Of a DNA stretch of 64,000 nucleotides, positions 49,032 to 60,707 are shown piece by piece. Source of the stretch: Entomortierella parvispora (Eukaryota; Mortierellomycota; Mortierellomycetes; Mortierellales; Mortierellaceae); the NCBI GenBank assembly GCA_963573315.1, contig OY752147.1, positions 1,178,001 to 1,242,000 of the forward strand. Direction: 5' to 3'. Each line of letters opens with the position of its first letter. Position 1 is the stretch's first letter. Position numbers and translations under genes: made by a program. The notes beneath the pieces were generated by a model, which made no database searches, was not told the origin of the DNA, and saw only the letters and a program-made list of their open reading frames with translations.

Positions 49032-50983
49032 ATGGCTTCGTCTGTCAACTCTGAGACGACGCAGCTCGACAATGCAACAGTGCCTATGGTCGGCGGGAAG
49101 ACCGACGCAGACTCGTACAACATTGACGCAAGCTCCTCTTCAGCAAAGATAAAAATGGAGACCTTGGATATTGAGCGACAGGCCGAACCCGACCAACCCG
49201 CTATTGGGCCTCGTGCTGCCGTTCTTCTCTTTGTCGGGTATGTCTCCTTAACCAAAATATCCACTGGAATCTCCATCCCCCCTCCTTCTCCTCCTCACCC
49301 TCCCCAACTCCTACACAGCTGCTCAGCGACCTCCCAAGATGATCCTCCCTATTTAACTTCCATGCTCCCATGCTCCAATCACGCGTGTGCAGCACCCTCT
49401 TATTTTCTGTCTCACAAGTGAATTACGGTTGCCTCCCCTTCGGAGACTAACGATAGAGCTTTTTTCTCTTTCTGTGTTGCTTATTTCCTTGTTTCTACAT
49501 TAGCTTGGCCATGGCTACCTTCTTGGCCAGTTTGGATGGAACCATTATTGCTACCGCGCTTCCCAAAATTGCCTCAGACTTCAAGGCTCAGTCCCAAATG
49601 TCCTGGGTGGCCACGGCCTACCTCCTGACCTACAACGCCTTCCAACCCTTGTACGGCAAGTTCTCTGATATCTTTGGTCGCAAGATCATGATTCTCTTTG
49701 CCGCCGTCACGTTCATGGCTGGATCTGCCGGTGCTGGAGGCGCCAAGAGCATGACCATGTTGATCGCGTTCCGTGCTATCCAGGGTCTTGGAGGCTCGGG
49801 TCTCTTGTCCATCGTCTTGATCATCATCTCGGATATCTTTCCCCTGGAGGAAAGACCCAAATACCAGTCCATCATTTGGAGTGTCTTTGGTATCTCGTCT
49901 GTGGTCGGTCCTTTGCTCGGTGGTGTCTTTGTCCAGTCCGCGACCTGGCGCTGGTGCTTCTTGATCAACTTGCCTTTGGGTGTGGTCACGATCGTGTCTG
50001 TTCTCTTGTTCTTGCGTCTCCCCTTTGAGCGCCAGGATTTGAAGAAGCAGTTGAAGCGCATCGATTACCTTGGCACGGCCTTGATCATCGTCGCCGTCAT
50101 TTGCTTGCTCTTGCCCATCACCTGGGGCGGTACAACTTACGCCTGGAACTCGCCCGTGATCATTGTCCTGTTCTGCGTCGCTGCGCTCTTGATCGCCCTC
50201 TTGATGTGGGTCGAGTCCAAGGCTCATGAGCCCATCATCCCTCCAAGACTGTTCCTCAACAAAACCGTCTCGGTCCTCTTTGCTGTCAACTTCTTAACCG
50301 GTATGAGTTTCTTGGGTGTCATTTTCTATTCTCCCATTTACTTCCAGGTCGTCAAGGGCGTCGGTGCCACAGCCTCGGGTCTTCATCTCTTGCCCATGGT
50401 CTTGGGTCTGGTCGGCTCCTCCATCGCCTCTGGAGTTGCCATGCCCAAGGTCCGTGATTACCGTATCTTTATCTGGCTCGGTACCACCATGATGTCGATC
50501 GGTGTCGGTCTCTGCATGTTGTTCAGCAAGGACTCCAACATGGGTCAGCAGATTGGCTTCTTGTTGATTGTCGGTCTCGGTATCGGTTTGATTCTCCAGA
50601 CCTGCATGTTGGCCGCCCAGGCCGCTGTCGAGAAGGAGGACATGGCCGTCGTCACTGCGTTGAGCGGTTTCATGAACAGTATCGGTGGTGGTGTCGGTAT
50701 CGCCATGTGCTCGGCCTTGTTCAACAACCACTTGGCCACCAACTTTGCAAAGTTGCCCGCGGATGCCCTGACCATCATTGCCCAGTTCAACATTGCAGAG
50801 TCCATCACGGCCGTCCAGGATCTGCCCGAACCTGTCAAGGGCATGGTCATTAACGCCTACGTGGACTCTTTCCAGTTCATCTTCAAGTGCATCACTCCTA
50901 TTGCCTGCTGCGCTTTCTTGATGTCCTTGTTTGTCCGCAAGCTGAGAGTCTTGGATCCTTCCGAGGTCATCATGGCTGGTTAA
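49032..50983 (+). CDS. MFS transporter, DHA2-like (14 membrane spans)
   Basis: Proton-coupled exporter of drugs or amino acids at the plasma or vacuolar membrane. Two exons, 49032-49237 and 49504-50983, phase 2, 561 residues. Family motifs: LDGTIIATALPKIASDF (motif D1), GKFSDIFGRK (motif A), RAIQGLGGSGLLS (motif B) and GISSVVGPLLGG (motif C), then WRWCFLINLPLG. The long hydrophobic C-terminal half fits 14 spans. It resembles fungal Vba/Fnx vacuolar basic amino acid carriers as well as drug exporters, and substrate cannot be told. Codons are strongly biased to C-ending (GTC, CTC, ATC), suggesting high expression. Confidence 0.87.
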
Positions 50984-51523
50984 ATAAAGCTGTTATCAAG
51001 AGGCACAATGAAAGAAACATAAAAGATACTGCTTAGACCAGTTATAACCCTTATCCATCATCTTGGCATCCAATCTCCCAATTTTATCATTAAATCATTG
51101 TAAATTATTATTTTCATAAGAATGTACGCGGCGCAAACGTTTAGACAAGGTGAAATGTGGAGATTGAACAGGGTGATATTGCCACCAAAGTTCCGAGCCA
51201 TGAGTTACAAAGGTGACAATATATTTTATTTTTTATATGGAGTTACGATGTCTACTAGTTCCAGAGTAGAGTGCTGAGGGGGATGTTGCTGTCGCTATGC
51301 AGAGTTTCTTTTTAAGAGAATAGAAAATGAAGAAAGAGAAGGACGTGGAAAGCCAGAGACAAAATAGTTGCCTATGGTATCGGTCCTTGATCCATCCTTC
51401 TCCCTTTTCAGTCCCAGTGTTCCAGTTCCGACTTTAATGTCTTGCTGGCCTCCGTCTTGCTGGCTTTGGCCTCAAAAGAGGTGTTCATTCGCGTCCATCT
51501 TTGGGCCTCCTTTCGGCTCCACT
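50984..51523. other. Convergent intergenic region
   Basis: 540 bases between converging stops; AT-rich with AATAAA-like signals near 50984 and 51225. No gene. Confidence 0.45.
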
Positions 51524-51978
51524 TTAGAGACCCTCAGGTCCGTACATGCTCTCGCCCGGCCGGCGTTGAACAGCAGGGGGAGGAGCAGCTTTCGGGATTA
51601 TTGGTGTGGGCACGATCGTGTTCTTCTTCATGGTCGTTGAAGGGTAGCCGTTATTGGAGTTGTTGGAGTTGTTAGAGTTGTTGGGGCTTGAAAACTGGCT
51701 GTTGCCGCTATTGCTATAGCTATGATTGTGGCCTCCTCCATTGTTGTTATTGTTGCCAAAGTTGTTGTTGCCAAAACTGTTGTTTCCATTGTTGTTTCCA
51801 TTGCCATTGAAACCGCCTCCATTCCCTCCATTGTTGCCACTATTGAAGTTTCCGCCGTTGTTGTAGTTGTTATTTCCTCCGTTGCCGTTGAATCCTCCGT
51901 TATTGTTATTGTTGTTGTTTCCATTGAAGCCGTTGTTGTTTCCATTGAAACCATTGTTGTTGCTGTTTCCGTTGAAGC

Positions 51979-52018
<40 letters not shown>

Positions 52019-54394
52019 ATTGTTATTGTTTCCATTGAAGCCGCTGTTGCTGTTGTTGTTCCCATTGAAGCCATTGTTGTTGTTGTTTCCATTGAAACCA
52101 TTGCTGTTGTTGTTGTTTCCATTGAAGCCATTGTTGTTGTTATTCATCTGGTTAACATGACCGGTGCTGTGGCTATTGTTGCCTCCATTGGCGCCATAAG
52201 GACCCCCTTGACCATTGTTATTGTTGCTGTTGCCAGGATAAGAACCATGGAAGCTGTTCTTGGAGGGGAACCCTGGTGCACCATTATTAGGTCCAGAAGA
52301 CTGAGGGGGATATCCACCATTGTTGTTGCCGGGGAAAGAACCCTGGAAGCTGCTGTTGGAAGACTGAGGGGGGTATCCGCCGTTATTGCTGCCGTTGTTG
52401 TTATTGCTGTTGCCAGGGTACATATTGGGGCCGCCGACAGGGTATCCTGCTGGTGGGTATCCTCCAGGTCCAGGTCCAGGCGCAGAGGCGTTGGCGCCGA
52501 TACCAGCAAGGATAGGCAGCGGCTGGCTGGGAGCATAGGGCGAGCTCGAGCTGGAGTGAATGCTTCCTGGGTAAGCGTTTCCTTGAGGTGGGTATGCTCC
52601 TGGGACATTAGAAGTAGGGAATCCAGATTGAGGGAAGGAAGGACTTGTTGCTTGAGGAGGGAAAGTACCGGGCTGAGGGACTCCAGGAACTTGAGGGGGG
52701 TAGCCTGGGTTGGCGGCAGGGTACCCTGCTGGTGGGTATGGTCCAGGGATAACGGGTGGCTGTCCAGTGAATGAGTGGCGCTTGTTGGGGTCTGCAAGAT
52801 TGGGATCTTGGTAGGGTCCTGCAGCTGTGGGGTAGCCAGGGTATGCAGCTGTGGGCGCTGCGTATGGGTTGGCGGGGACCTGAGGTTGGCCGTAGGGATT
52901 CACGGGGGGGATCTGAGGAGCGTGATGTCCGGCATAATGGCCAGGCGAAGGAGGACGGGCGGCTCCTGGGGGCAAAGTACCGTAGGGGTATGGTACCTGG
53001 CCCATTGTGGCTGGATCCTGATAGACAGGGGCCTCAGGGACGACAGGAGGTTTGTAGACTGGACCTTCATCTGCATGTTCGTCATCTTCAGCCTCTGGCT
53101 TTTTCTTTTCTTCGTCCTTGTTCTCCTTGACTGGGTGAAGAGGGCGACGAAGGGCGCCATTTAGGGTTGTGGTGGAGGCTGCAGGTCTGTTGTTTTTGTG
53201 CGTTGGATGTTTGGGATCCTAGTGTTATCATAGGAGGCCGGAAATATCAGACTTCAGCCCAATCCATGTTAAGAACAAACTCTTGGCGGGTGCTTACATG
53301 AGAGTAGTATGTTAACTGCAGCATGAGCATGCCCGCTTCCTTGCCCTTGTACAAAAGTTCAAACCAATCTATTCAAGTATGACGCAGCACCCAGCAGCCA
53401 GAAGTGGTCAGTTATGATCCAAGGTGGACAAACCGGACAGACCGGGAAATTGCGCCTTATTCCTGTTTTTCTCCTTTATGATACGAAATGACAACAGCCT
53501 GGGCTGGTTCTGAAGGTTCTTACCATCCTGCTCGCCGTTCTCCAAGACCTTGGCCAAATTAATGACACAGTCGCCAATGAGGTCGTTCTTTTGAGGATCT
53601 TCGTCCAAACAGGTCACGTAGAGCGAGAGGGCGTCCTTGGCTTCACTATCGTACATGAAGATGTTGATCTATTGGGCAAAAAGAGGAATCGGCATCAGCA
53701 CAGGTAAAAAGAGCAAGCGAGGAGGAGCGCCTTGTTTGTTTTGCTTGTGTTCTTCGGCTAATTGTTGTTTTTTTTTTTTTTTTTTTTTTTTTTTGGTTTC
53801 TGCTCCTGGTTTGTTCTGTTGCGTGCGAGCAGGAGAGATGTGTGTCACCCGCACGAGGGTTCCCCACGCGCACGAGGCATGAACGAAAGGGGTGGAGGAC
53901 AACAAGAGGCAGTTCGTTCCTGATGTGGCAGGAGAGCCCTTCCCCTTGTCCTCGGGTGTTCATCTCGTCCTCTGGCGCTCCTTCTATCGCACAAGTGGGT
54001 GCACAAGTACAGCGCATGGTGCATGGCCCAGGCCCTGGTAATTCTCCTTTGCCTCAATTGTCCAAGACGGCTGCCGTACCTGATCGTCGTTCCAGCGGGG
54101 TTTTTGTCCTCCTCGGATGTCGGTCGAGCACCTCTTGGACACGTTTCCGAGCTTGAAAAGGATGAAGGGGTCCTGCTTGCCAAACCGTTCTCGGTTGGGA
54201 AGATCCTTTCCTTGAATGGGGACAATCACCAGCTCGCCTGCGTTGTTAAAAGGAATGAAGGCGCATTTAGTCTTTACATCGTCCTCACGGGTGGGAAGTT
54301 CCTCGGCCAGTTCTTTAGCGAGGCGGGTCTAGTTACCGATGGGGGTCTTTCCCTCGTCCGGGTCGACCAGGGGTTCTGGCAGGGGCTTGTTCAT
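51524..54394 (-). CDS. C2-domain protein with Pro- and Asn-rich tail (ingression-protein-like)
   Basis: Five exons in coding order: 54394-54337, 54237-54080, 53668-53524, 53368-53298, 53218-51524; phases 1, 0, 1, 0; 708 residues. The C2 domain fills residues 15-145: GELVIVPIQGKDLPN, KQDPFILFKLG, PRWNDDQINIFMYD, DLIGDCVINL, WFELLYKGKEAGMLMLQLTY. A Lys/Glu linker, a Pro/Gly/Tyr-rich stretch (PPAGYP units) and a roughly 150-residue Asn/Gly region built from GFNGNNN repeats follow. An N-terminal C2 plus a proline-rich tail is the layout of the cytokinesis proteins Inn1 and Fic1; that assignment is a suggestion. Intron 2 carries a T27 run on the + strand (53768-53794). Confidence 0.8.
51860..52145 (-). 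repeat. Trinucleotide tract encoding poly-Asn / GFNGNNN repeats
   Basis: Imperfect AAC/AAT-codon repeats (TTG/TTA on the + strand) with regularly spaced GGCTTCAATGG units. The longest pure Asn run is 18 residues. Likely length-variable. Confidence 0.85.
53768..53794 (+). repeat. T27 homopolymer in intron 2 of the C2 gene
   Basis: On the coding strand it is an A-run, so it is not the polypyrimidine tract of this intron. Confidence 0.8.
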
Positions 54395-55349
54395 GTTGGG
54401 AGGAGGGGCATTGTGGCGATGGATGTCCTTGAATAGCCGGTTCATGATGCAAAGGCTGTGGGACGGGGTTTCGTCGATGAGCGAGTGAGTGAGGAGGGGT
54501 GAGTTGCGAAGGAAAGCTGAGGATGAGAGGATGAAAGAACGCAGGTAGCGAATGAATGAATGAATGAATGAATGAATGAAAGAAGAAAGGAAGGAACAAG
54601 GAAAGGGAACAAAGGACCAGAAAAGTAGAGAGAGAAAGAGAGAGAAAGAGAAAGAAAAAAAAAGCGCTCTCGCCCCATGCGCGCCTCTTTGCGCTCTCTC
54701 TTTCCCCTCCGTCTCTCTTCATACATTCATCCACCGGAGTGAAAAAAGGACGCCTTTCACACCGCGTGTGTTTTTTCTTCTTCTTCCTTTGAACCTGTCC
54801 TTCTTTCCTTCTGTCTCTTTCTCTCTCTCTCTCTCTCTGTCTTCTGCCCTGCCTCAAACCCCTTTCCCGCCGCCACCATCAAGGAGTACCGTGGGCTGTG
54901 CTCCTGCCCCGTCCGTCGGGATCGCCGCAGCGGCCCGTATTTTTAGACCATCTCAGGTCCACCCTCAGGAACACGCAACTTTCGCGACTGGCTGAATCGA
55001 CTCGACTCTCGTTCGTTCTTTCATGTTTTACTTTTAGTGGCGTTTATTTTGCGGGGAGCCGTCATCATCGTCATCATCATCGGGCTTTGCTTCTGGCTCT
55101 AGTCTCTTTCCTTCCTCTCCTCTCGGACCATTCCTATTCCCGTAGAACCTCAATCCCTGTGCTGTACGTGTACATACGGCATCAGGTGGACTCTTCAACA
55201 ACAATACAACGCGAAAGCAAGGGGTGGCTGCAAACACTGACATTATTAGTTACTTTTATGCAAAAGGACGTATGCGGGCTGGTCAAAAGGTGTGTGTGTG
55301 TGGCAGTGGATGTGGGAAGAAATCTTCCTTTTCTTTCACCCTTCTTTGT
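54395..55349. other. Intergenic region with microsatellites
   Basis: Upstream of the C2 gene. It holds a (GAAT)n tract (54551-54578), GA-rich runs (54627-54660) and a (CT)n tract (54818-54838). No gene. Confidence 0.5.
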
Positions 55350-56516
55350 TCAAAGGTACTTGATCTCTTCCTCGTTGATCTCCTCGTCGTCTTCTTCCAC
55401 CGTCGCGGACAAGGAACCTCCACCCGTACTTTGTTGCTGTGGTTGTTGCTGTTGTTGTTGATTTGGTGGTTGCGAACCCGAACTACCACTGCCGAGAATC
55501 AACAAGCCTCGCCTCTCTGCCTCTGAATCTTCAAATTCTTCTTCAATATCCATTGCCCTTGCTTTGCCCTTGTCCCTGTTGAGGACCAGGGCAGTTGGCA
55601 AGGCAGCATGTGACATCTGCGGGGTATCTTCCACCGGGATCAAATCAATGTAATCATTTTGACCCCCTTCATCTCTATTGCCTGTGCCGGCATGATGCTG
55701 GATAGGGGGTTGATAGGTGCTTCTGGGCTTGTAGTCGATTGTGTGCAGTGGTGGAGGGGGGACAGTGGGTACCAGAAATGTCTGGTTGGCTGTCGGCGTT
55801 GCTTTGAACATTGGAGAGTTTGTGGGCAATGGAGGGATATGGAAGCTTGGACCCCCTTCACCTCCAAGAGATCGATCTTGAACCTGGACCAAGGTATCGT
55901 CTGATAGCTCACGACCTTGAAACTGATTATGTTGTTGTTGTTGTTGTCCTGGTCGGTTATTCTTTTCCTCTCCATCCTCTACTTCCTCTTCAAATACATT
56001 TAAACCAGACCCCAGGCGTTTCCGGCCTCCAGCTGCACCACGACGTTGTCGACTCTTTCTTCTGTACGTGACCAATAACGCCAGGGCCACAACCACCACC
56101 ACGACTCCACCAACTGCTGCTCCGATAATTGCTCCCGTCGAAATCTTGGAGGATGAAGAATGAGGTGATTCAGGCCCGGGGGCCCCTGTCGGAAAGGACG
56201 GGGGGATGACCTGTTGGGGGTTCCCACCTGGGTTTACTCCAATTAAAGGACCCTGAGTCGCTGATCCTGGAGACAAAAGAGTCCCAGTGGATGTGGTGGT
56301 AGAGGTATTAGGGATGACTTGATAGGTGCTGCAGTCAGAGGAGGGCGTTTGACGACAGACTTCAGTCATAGCTGGCAGCTCATACTGAAGGATCAAACAG
56401 TGGCCGGAAGAGACTGAAGTAAGGACAAAGCCGGTTTGAGTGGTATTGAAGAATTGAGTCGTTGCCAAAGGGTTGTTCGAGAACGTTGTAGAATTGGGAA
56501 GAATACAGGTCGCCAT
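55350..56516 (-). CDS. Single-pass membrane protein, unknown
   Basis: One exon of 388 residues from ATG 56516, or 424 from 56624. The longer start would add a hydrophobic segment (PLPVSLLLLSPF) that could act as a signal sequence. The outer part is short, Ser/Thr-rich with four Cys (CIL, HCLIL, VCRQ, DCSTY). One membrane segment follows (GAIIGAAVGGVVVVVVALALLVTY) with basic RRKSRQRR after it, then a 200-residue cytoplasmic tail with Gln runs, Pro-rich parts and an acidic end (EEDDEEINEEE). The layout is that of fungal surface sensors and resembles the duplicated membrane protein without clear homology. No family recognised. Confidence 0.7.
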   Translation of the reverse strand: MATCILPNSTTFSNNPLATTQFFNTTQTGFVLTSVSSGHCLILQYELPAMTEVCRQTPSSDCSTYQVIPNTSTTTSTGTLLSPGSATQGPLIGVNPGGNPQQVIPPSFPTGAPGPESPHSSSSKISTGAIIGAAVGGVVVVVVALALLVTYRRKSRQRRGAAGGRKRLGSGLNVFEEEVEDGEEKNNRPGQQQQQHNQFQGRELSDDTLVQVQDRSLGGEGGPSFHIPPLPTNSPMFKATPTANQTFLVPTVPPPPLHTIDYKPRSTYQPPIQHHAGTGNRDEGGQNDYIDLIPVEDTPQMSHAALPTALVLNRDKGKARAMDIEEEFEDSEAERRGLLILGSGSSGSQPPNQQQQQQPQQQSTGGGSLSATVEEDDEEINEEEIKYL

Positions 56517-56624
56517 GATGAAAGGACTGGACAACTTGCGAAGATGGAAAGGGGAAAGAAGAAGAAGAGAGACAGGAAGCGGAGGGACTGATGAGAGGAC
56601 GAAGGGGTACAAAGAAAGATCCAA

Positions 56625-57582
56625 TTTTCACTGCTTCTTCTCTGCAAATTGGCAAATGTATCTCGAACGAGGCTTTGCGTGGGGACACACAAAAAAAAAA
56701 AAAAAAGAGTAAAAGAGAAAAATGGAGGTTAGTTGAAGAGGAAAAAGTGAAAAGAGGAAAAAGCAAAGAGGGGAGAAGGAGTTGGTGCCTAAAACGGGGG
56801 GGAACATCACAGCCCGTGGTCATTTCCTTCTTTTAGTGGCGGGAGAAAACGAGCTAGCAGAGAGCGACATTTGCTCTCTTCAGTCCCTCTGTTCTCCCTT
56901 CAGCTGTCGATGGGATCATCCCGACTGACTGCAGCCAGTGTGGCTTTCCTTGCGTCAAAAATACTTGATATCCGAGGGTCTCCTCCTTGAGGGCGCGTTC
57001 CTTAGGGTCAGAGTGCCCAGTGAAGGTGGGCACAAGACAAATAGTCCTTCGTTTGGCAGTGCAAAAACGATAAATTTAGGCACTTTTGTACCCCTAGTCG
57101 GCTTACTTCGCCCATTAACTCCAGGTGCGAAGCCTCAACAGGTTCTCTCTTGCAGTTTTGTGATCTTGCTTGACTTGTTTGAGTCGCACTGTCCTCTCCG
57201 TTAGCCCAATATATCTTTTGGCGGGTAGAGTCACTCATGAACATAATCCGGCTTTCCACTGTTATGACACTTGGGCTACGCGCAGAGATGTGACCCTGAA
57301 ACGTATTCCAAATCGACGCGTTTTTGGAAGTTGATGTTTTTTTTGGTTTCTCTTCGATAAATAGATACTAGCGCTACTGTAGTACCCTGCGGACGATATG
57401 AGAGGGGAGGACCAGGAGGAGATAGGAGGGGGAGAGGGATGAATGGGTTCGAAAGCGACCCTTCATCACCAAGATAAATAAAAGGAACGGGACCTTTCTG
57501 TACACAAAACAGTAGTAACTGACAAAAAAAAAAAGGGCGAGAAAAAAAAAGCGAGAGCGACGGTGTAAAAAAAAAAAAGAAC
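56625..57582. other. Intergenic region downstream of the kinase gene
   Basis: Holds the 3' end of the kinase transcript, two A-runs (57523-57533, 57568-57579) and a purine-rich promoter block for the membrane protein (56640-56780). No gene. Confidence 0.45.
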
Positions 57583-59958
57583 TCAGAACCCAGGAAAGTA
57601 CATGCCCAGCTCATCCTGTTCTCCGACTGGGTAGACTCCGTACTGTTCTGCGTCTTCTGGATAGTCGTCAAAGTTGCTGGCATCTCCTTCGCCCATGATC
57701 GTCGGTCTATAGGGAGCCTCGATCTGTCGAGAGTATACCTGGTCCCAATTGACGCCCTCGAACCAGACATGGTTCTTAATGTCAGTCGCACCTCCTCTCA
57801 AGTTTCCGTACCGCTTGGTCAGATCCGACGTCAAGAGTCTCTTCAAAAGGTCTTTCAATGCTGGTTGAAAGTGTGGTGGATACCGGACCTTGCCTGCCAT
57901 GATCTTTCCATAAAGCTTGATGTGATCCTCGTCAAAGAATGGTGGGAATCCTGCACACATTTCAAACATCAACACGCCCATGGACCACCAGTCGACCGCT
58001 TTGCCGTATCCTTTTGATTGAATGATCTCTGGCGCAAGGTAATCGGGAGTACCGCACAGGGTCCAAGTCATGTTCTGGGGTACGTGCTTGGCAAATCCAA
58101 AGTCCGTGATCTTGATGTGACCCATGGAATCCAGTAAAAGGTTCTCGGGTTTGAGATCACGGTAAATAACGGCGTGGGAGTGCAGGTACTCGAGTGCTAG
58201 CAAGACCTCACAGGTATAGAATCGCGCAACATGCTCCGGGAAGCGCTAAGATGTTCCATCAGGGAAAGAGGTCAGTCCATTGGTACAAGTCAGTGGACAG
58301 GGAGGAACAAAAAAAGAGCTGTATGGATCGGGTGCCTGGCCGGTGGTTGGTCCAGGCCAAGTTCATGCACAACTTGAACACAAAGATATTCCTGTCGTGC
58401 AACCTGTCCCCATCCGTGCCGTCTTTTTGTGTTTGCGCCCTCCTTTGAGGGGTCTCTCGCAAACACAGACGCACCCAGAGGTGCTCTCGCTCTATGCTCT
58501 CGACTCATTTTGCATAGATGTCGTGTCTTGTTTGAGTCTGTCGTCTTGGTAACCACCACCCCCATTCTTTGTGAACACAACCCAGCTCTACTTCAAACAG
58601 TCAGCCCCAAACCAAGTGTGTTTTCCCCTATTCATTCTTTCGATTAGAGCACTGGACCCGTGTTCTCCACTTCATTCTTGACGGATGACTCGCCTGTTGA
58701 TGGCGGTCAGAGTTCTCGTGCGACTTGCGGGTTTTTTTTGTCTTCCACATCACCCATGCACATGCCCTTCCCCCCGCCCCTCTCACTCTCACTCTCATTT
58801 TTTTTTCTTTTTTTTACTTCCCCGCTCAGTCTCTTTGAAAGTCATTTCACTCTCCCACTCCACCCCACCTTTCTCGCCTGGACACTTGCTCTCGCCTCTT
58901 TTTCAATTTTGCATGAATGCTCCAAATTTCGGGGGAGAAAAGAGAATGAACGAAAAAGATAAAGGGACGGAATTGGTCAAAGGCAGGGGGGGGTAGTGTG
59001 CCTAGAAAACTATTTTTGTTTTTCTCTGGACGACCAACACCATGCCGCTTTTTCAGCAGAAGTGCAGAAGTGGAATGAAGATAACAAACAGAGATTGCAA
59101 TATGAACGGCCTCTGTGTTTTTGTTCTTACCTGGCTCTTTCGCAGCACCGTGAATAGTTCGCCTCCGACGACATAGTCCATGACCATGTACAGGTTCCGG
59201 ACATCTTGGAAGGTTCCCCACATGTTGATCAAGAACGGATGTTCGACCCGTTCCAGGATCATCTTTTCGTTGTTGGTGTGCTCTACCTGCTTCAACCGGA
59301 CCACTTCGGTCTTCTTGAGGACCTTCATGGCATAGAATCGAGAGTTGAACCGGGATTGGACCAGGTGAACGCGTCCAAAAGATCCGGTGCCTAGTGTACG
59401 ATGGATTCGGAAGTCATCCAGATTGAACTTTCGCCGAGTCGCTGCTTGCTGCTGAGGAACTCTTTGCTGTACTGCTGGCTGTGCTGCCTGCTGCTGTTGT
59501 ACTTGGGGTTGCGCTTGCTGTTGCGCTTGTTGCTGCTGCTGCTGCTGCTGCTGGGCCAACAGTTGCTGTTGCTGCAATTGCAGTTGCTGGGCTTGGAGTT
59601 GTTGCTGCTGTTGTTGCTGCTGAGCCAAGAGCGCCAGCCTCTGGGCCTGCTCGGCTTGTTGGGCCTGCAGGGCTGCCTGTGATTGTGCCAGCGCTTGAAC
59701 CTGGGCCTGGGTTTCTTGTTGCCTTGAAGGTGACCGTGGCTGTTGCACTTGCTGTTGCACTTGCTGCTGCTGCTGCTGTTGTTGTTGTTGCTGCTGCAGG
59801 TGTAGTTGCTGTTGTTGTTGCTGTTGCAGCTGAAGTTGTTGCTGCTGCTGTTGCTGTTGAAGGAGCTGCTGTTTCTGTTGCTCCAATTGCTGATGCTGTT
59901 CTAGTTGCTGACGTTCGGACAGAGATGTTTCTGCAGAGACCATTTCGACTGATTGCAT
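57583..59958 (-). CDS. pkaC: cAMP-dependent protein kinase catalytic subunit, Gln-rich N-terminus
   Basis: Ser/Thr kinase of the AGC group, the PKA effector of cAMP signalling. Two exons, 59958-59131 and 58245-57583, phase 0, 496 residues, separated by an 885-base intron. Residues 15-160 are mostly Gln with Leu, Ala and His. The kinase core starts near 178 ([18 protein letters not shown]), with Lys212 in [15 protein letters not shown] (Asp306), DFGFAK (Asp324) and activation-loop Thr338 in [14 protein letters not shown]. The substrate-specificity region [14 protein letters not shown] and the C-terminal tail ending in the hydrophobic motif FPGF mark it as PKA. An in-frame upstream ATG (60228) would add a Ser/Leu-rich stretch that looks like leader. 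Confidence 0.93.
59490..59915 (-). repeat. CAG/CAA-rich tract encoding Gln-rich N-terminus of PKA
   Basis: Imperfect Gln-codon repeats (CTG/TTG on the + strand) broken by Leu, Ala, His and Arg. Opposite-strand frames of poly-Leu and poly-Ala/Val are artefacts. Confidence 0.85.
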
Positions 59959-60675
59959 TCCACGGATTTGGTTGATTACTAGGGAATGATGGTCCGAGGG
60001 GTGAGAGTTAGAGCGTGAGAGAGTGAAGGAGGGGATGCGAAGGAGAAGAAGGACGCGTTTCGGAAAGGGCAGGGTAGGAAGGCGGGAGCGGGAGTGAGGG
60101 AGGAAGGGTACAAGGGTGGAAGGGAGAAGGAAGGGTACGAGTTGAGGGAAAGAGTATAAAGTCAAGGAAAGAAGAAAAGAGAAGAGAGAAGAGAGGAAAG
60201 AAAGAAAAGAAAGAAGAAGAGAAGACAAGGGAAGGGAAGGGAAGAGAAGAGAAGAGAGGAACAGGAACCAAGGTCAACAAGGGAAAGTGAAGAGAGCGCA
60301 CAAGAGGCGTGTGACGGACACAGGCCGAGAGAGAGCGAGAGAGAGGATGGACGACGCGAGGGGAGGAGACATGGACCAAACCCCCTCTCTGTTGTGCGGC
60401 CAGTTGGTTGTTGTTGCTCCCTACCTTCCCACCTGCCTGCCTACGTACCTTCCGCACTCTCAATTGCAGTGCCCTCTCTCTTTCTTCCCTCTCGTTCTCT
60501 CTCTCCACGGCTCAGTCCGCCTAGCTACTGCTCTGTTGTTGCCAGTGTTGCCAGTGTTGCCAGTGTTGCTTCATTTGCCGCCTCTTGCCCCCAGGGGCGG
60601 GTGGACAAGAGGCGAAGGGGGGGGGGGGGAAGGGGCACATACGCAGGGCAGGGCAGGATAGGAGGGGATCTCATG

Positions 60676-60707
<32 letters not shown>

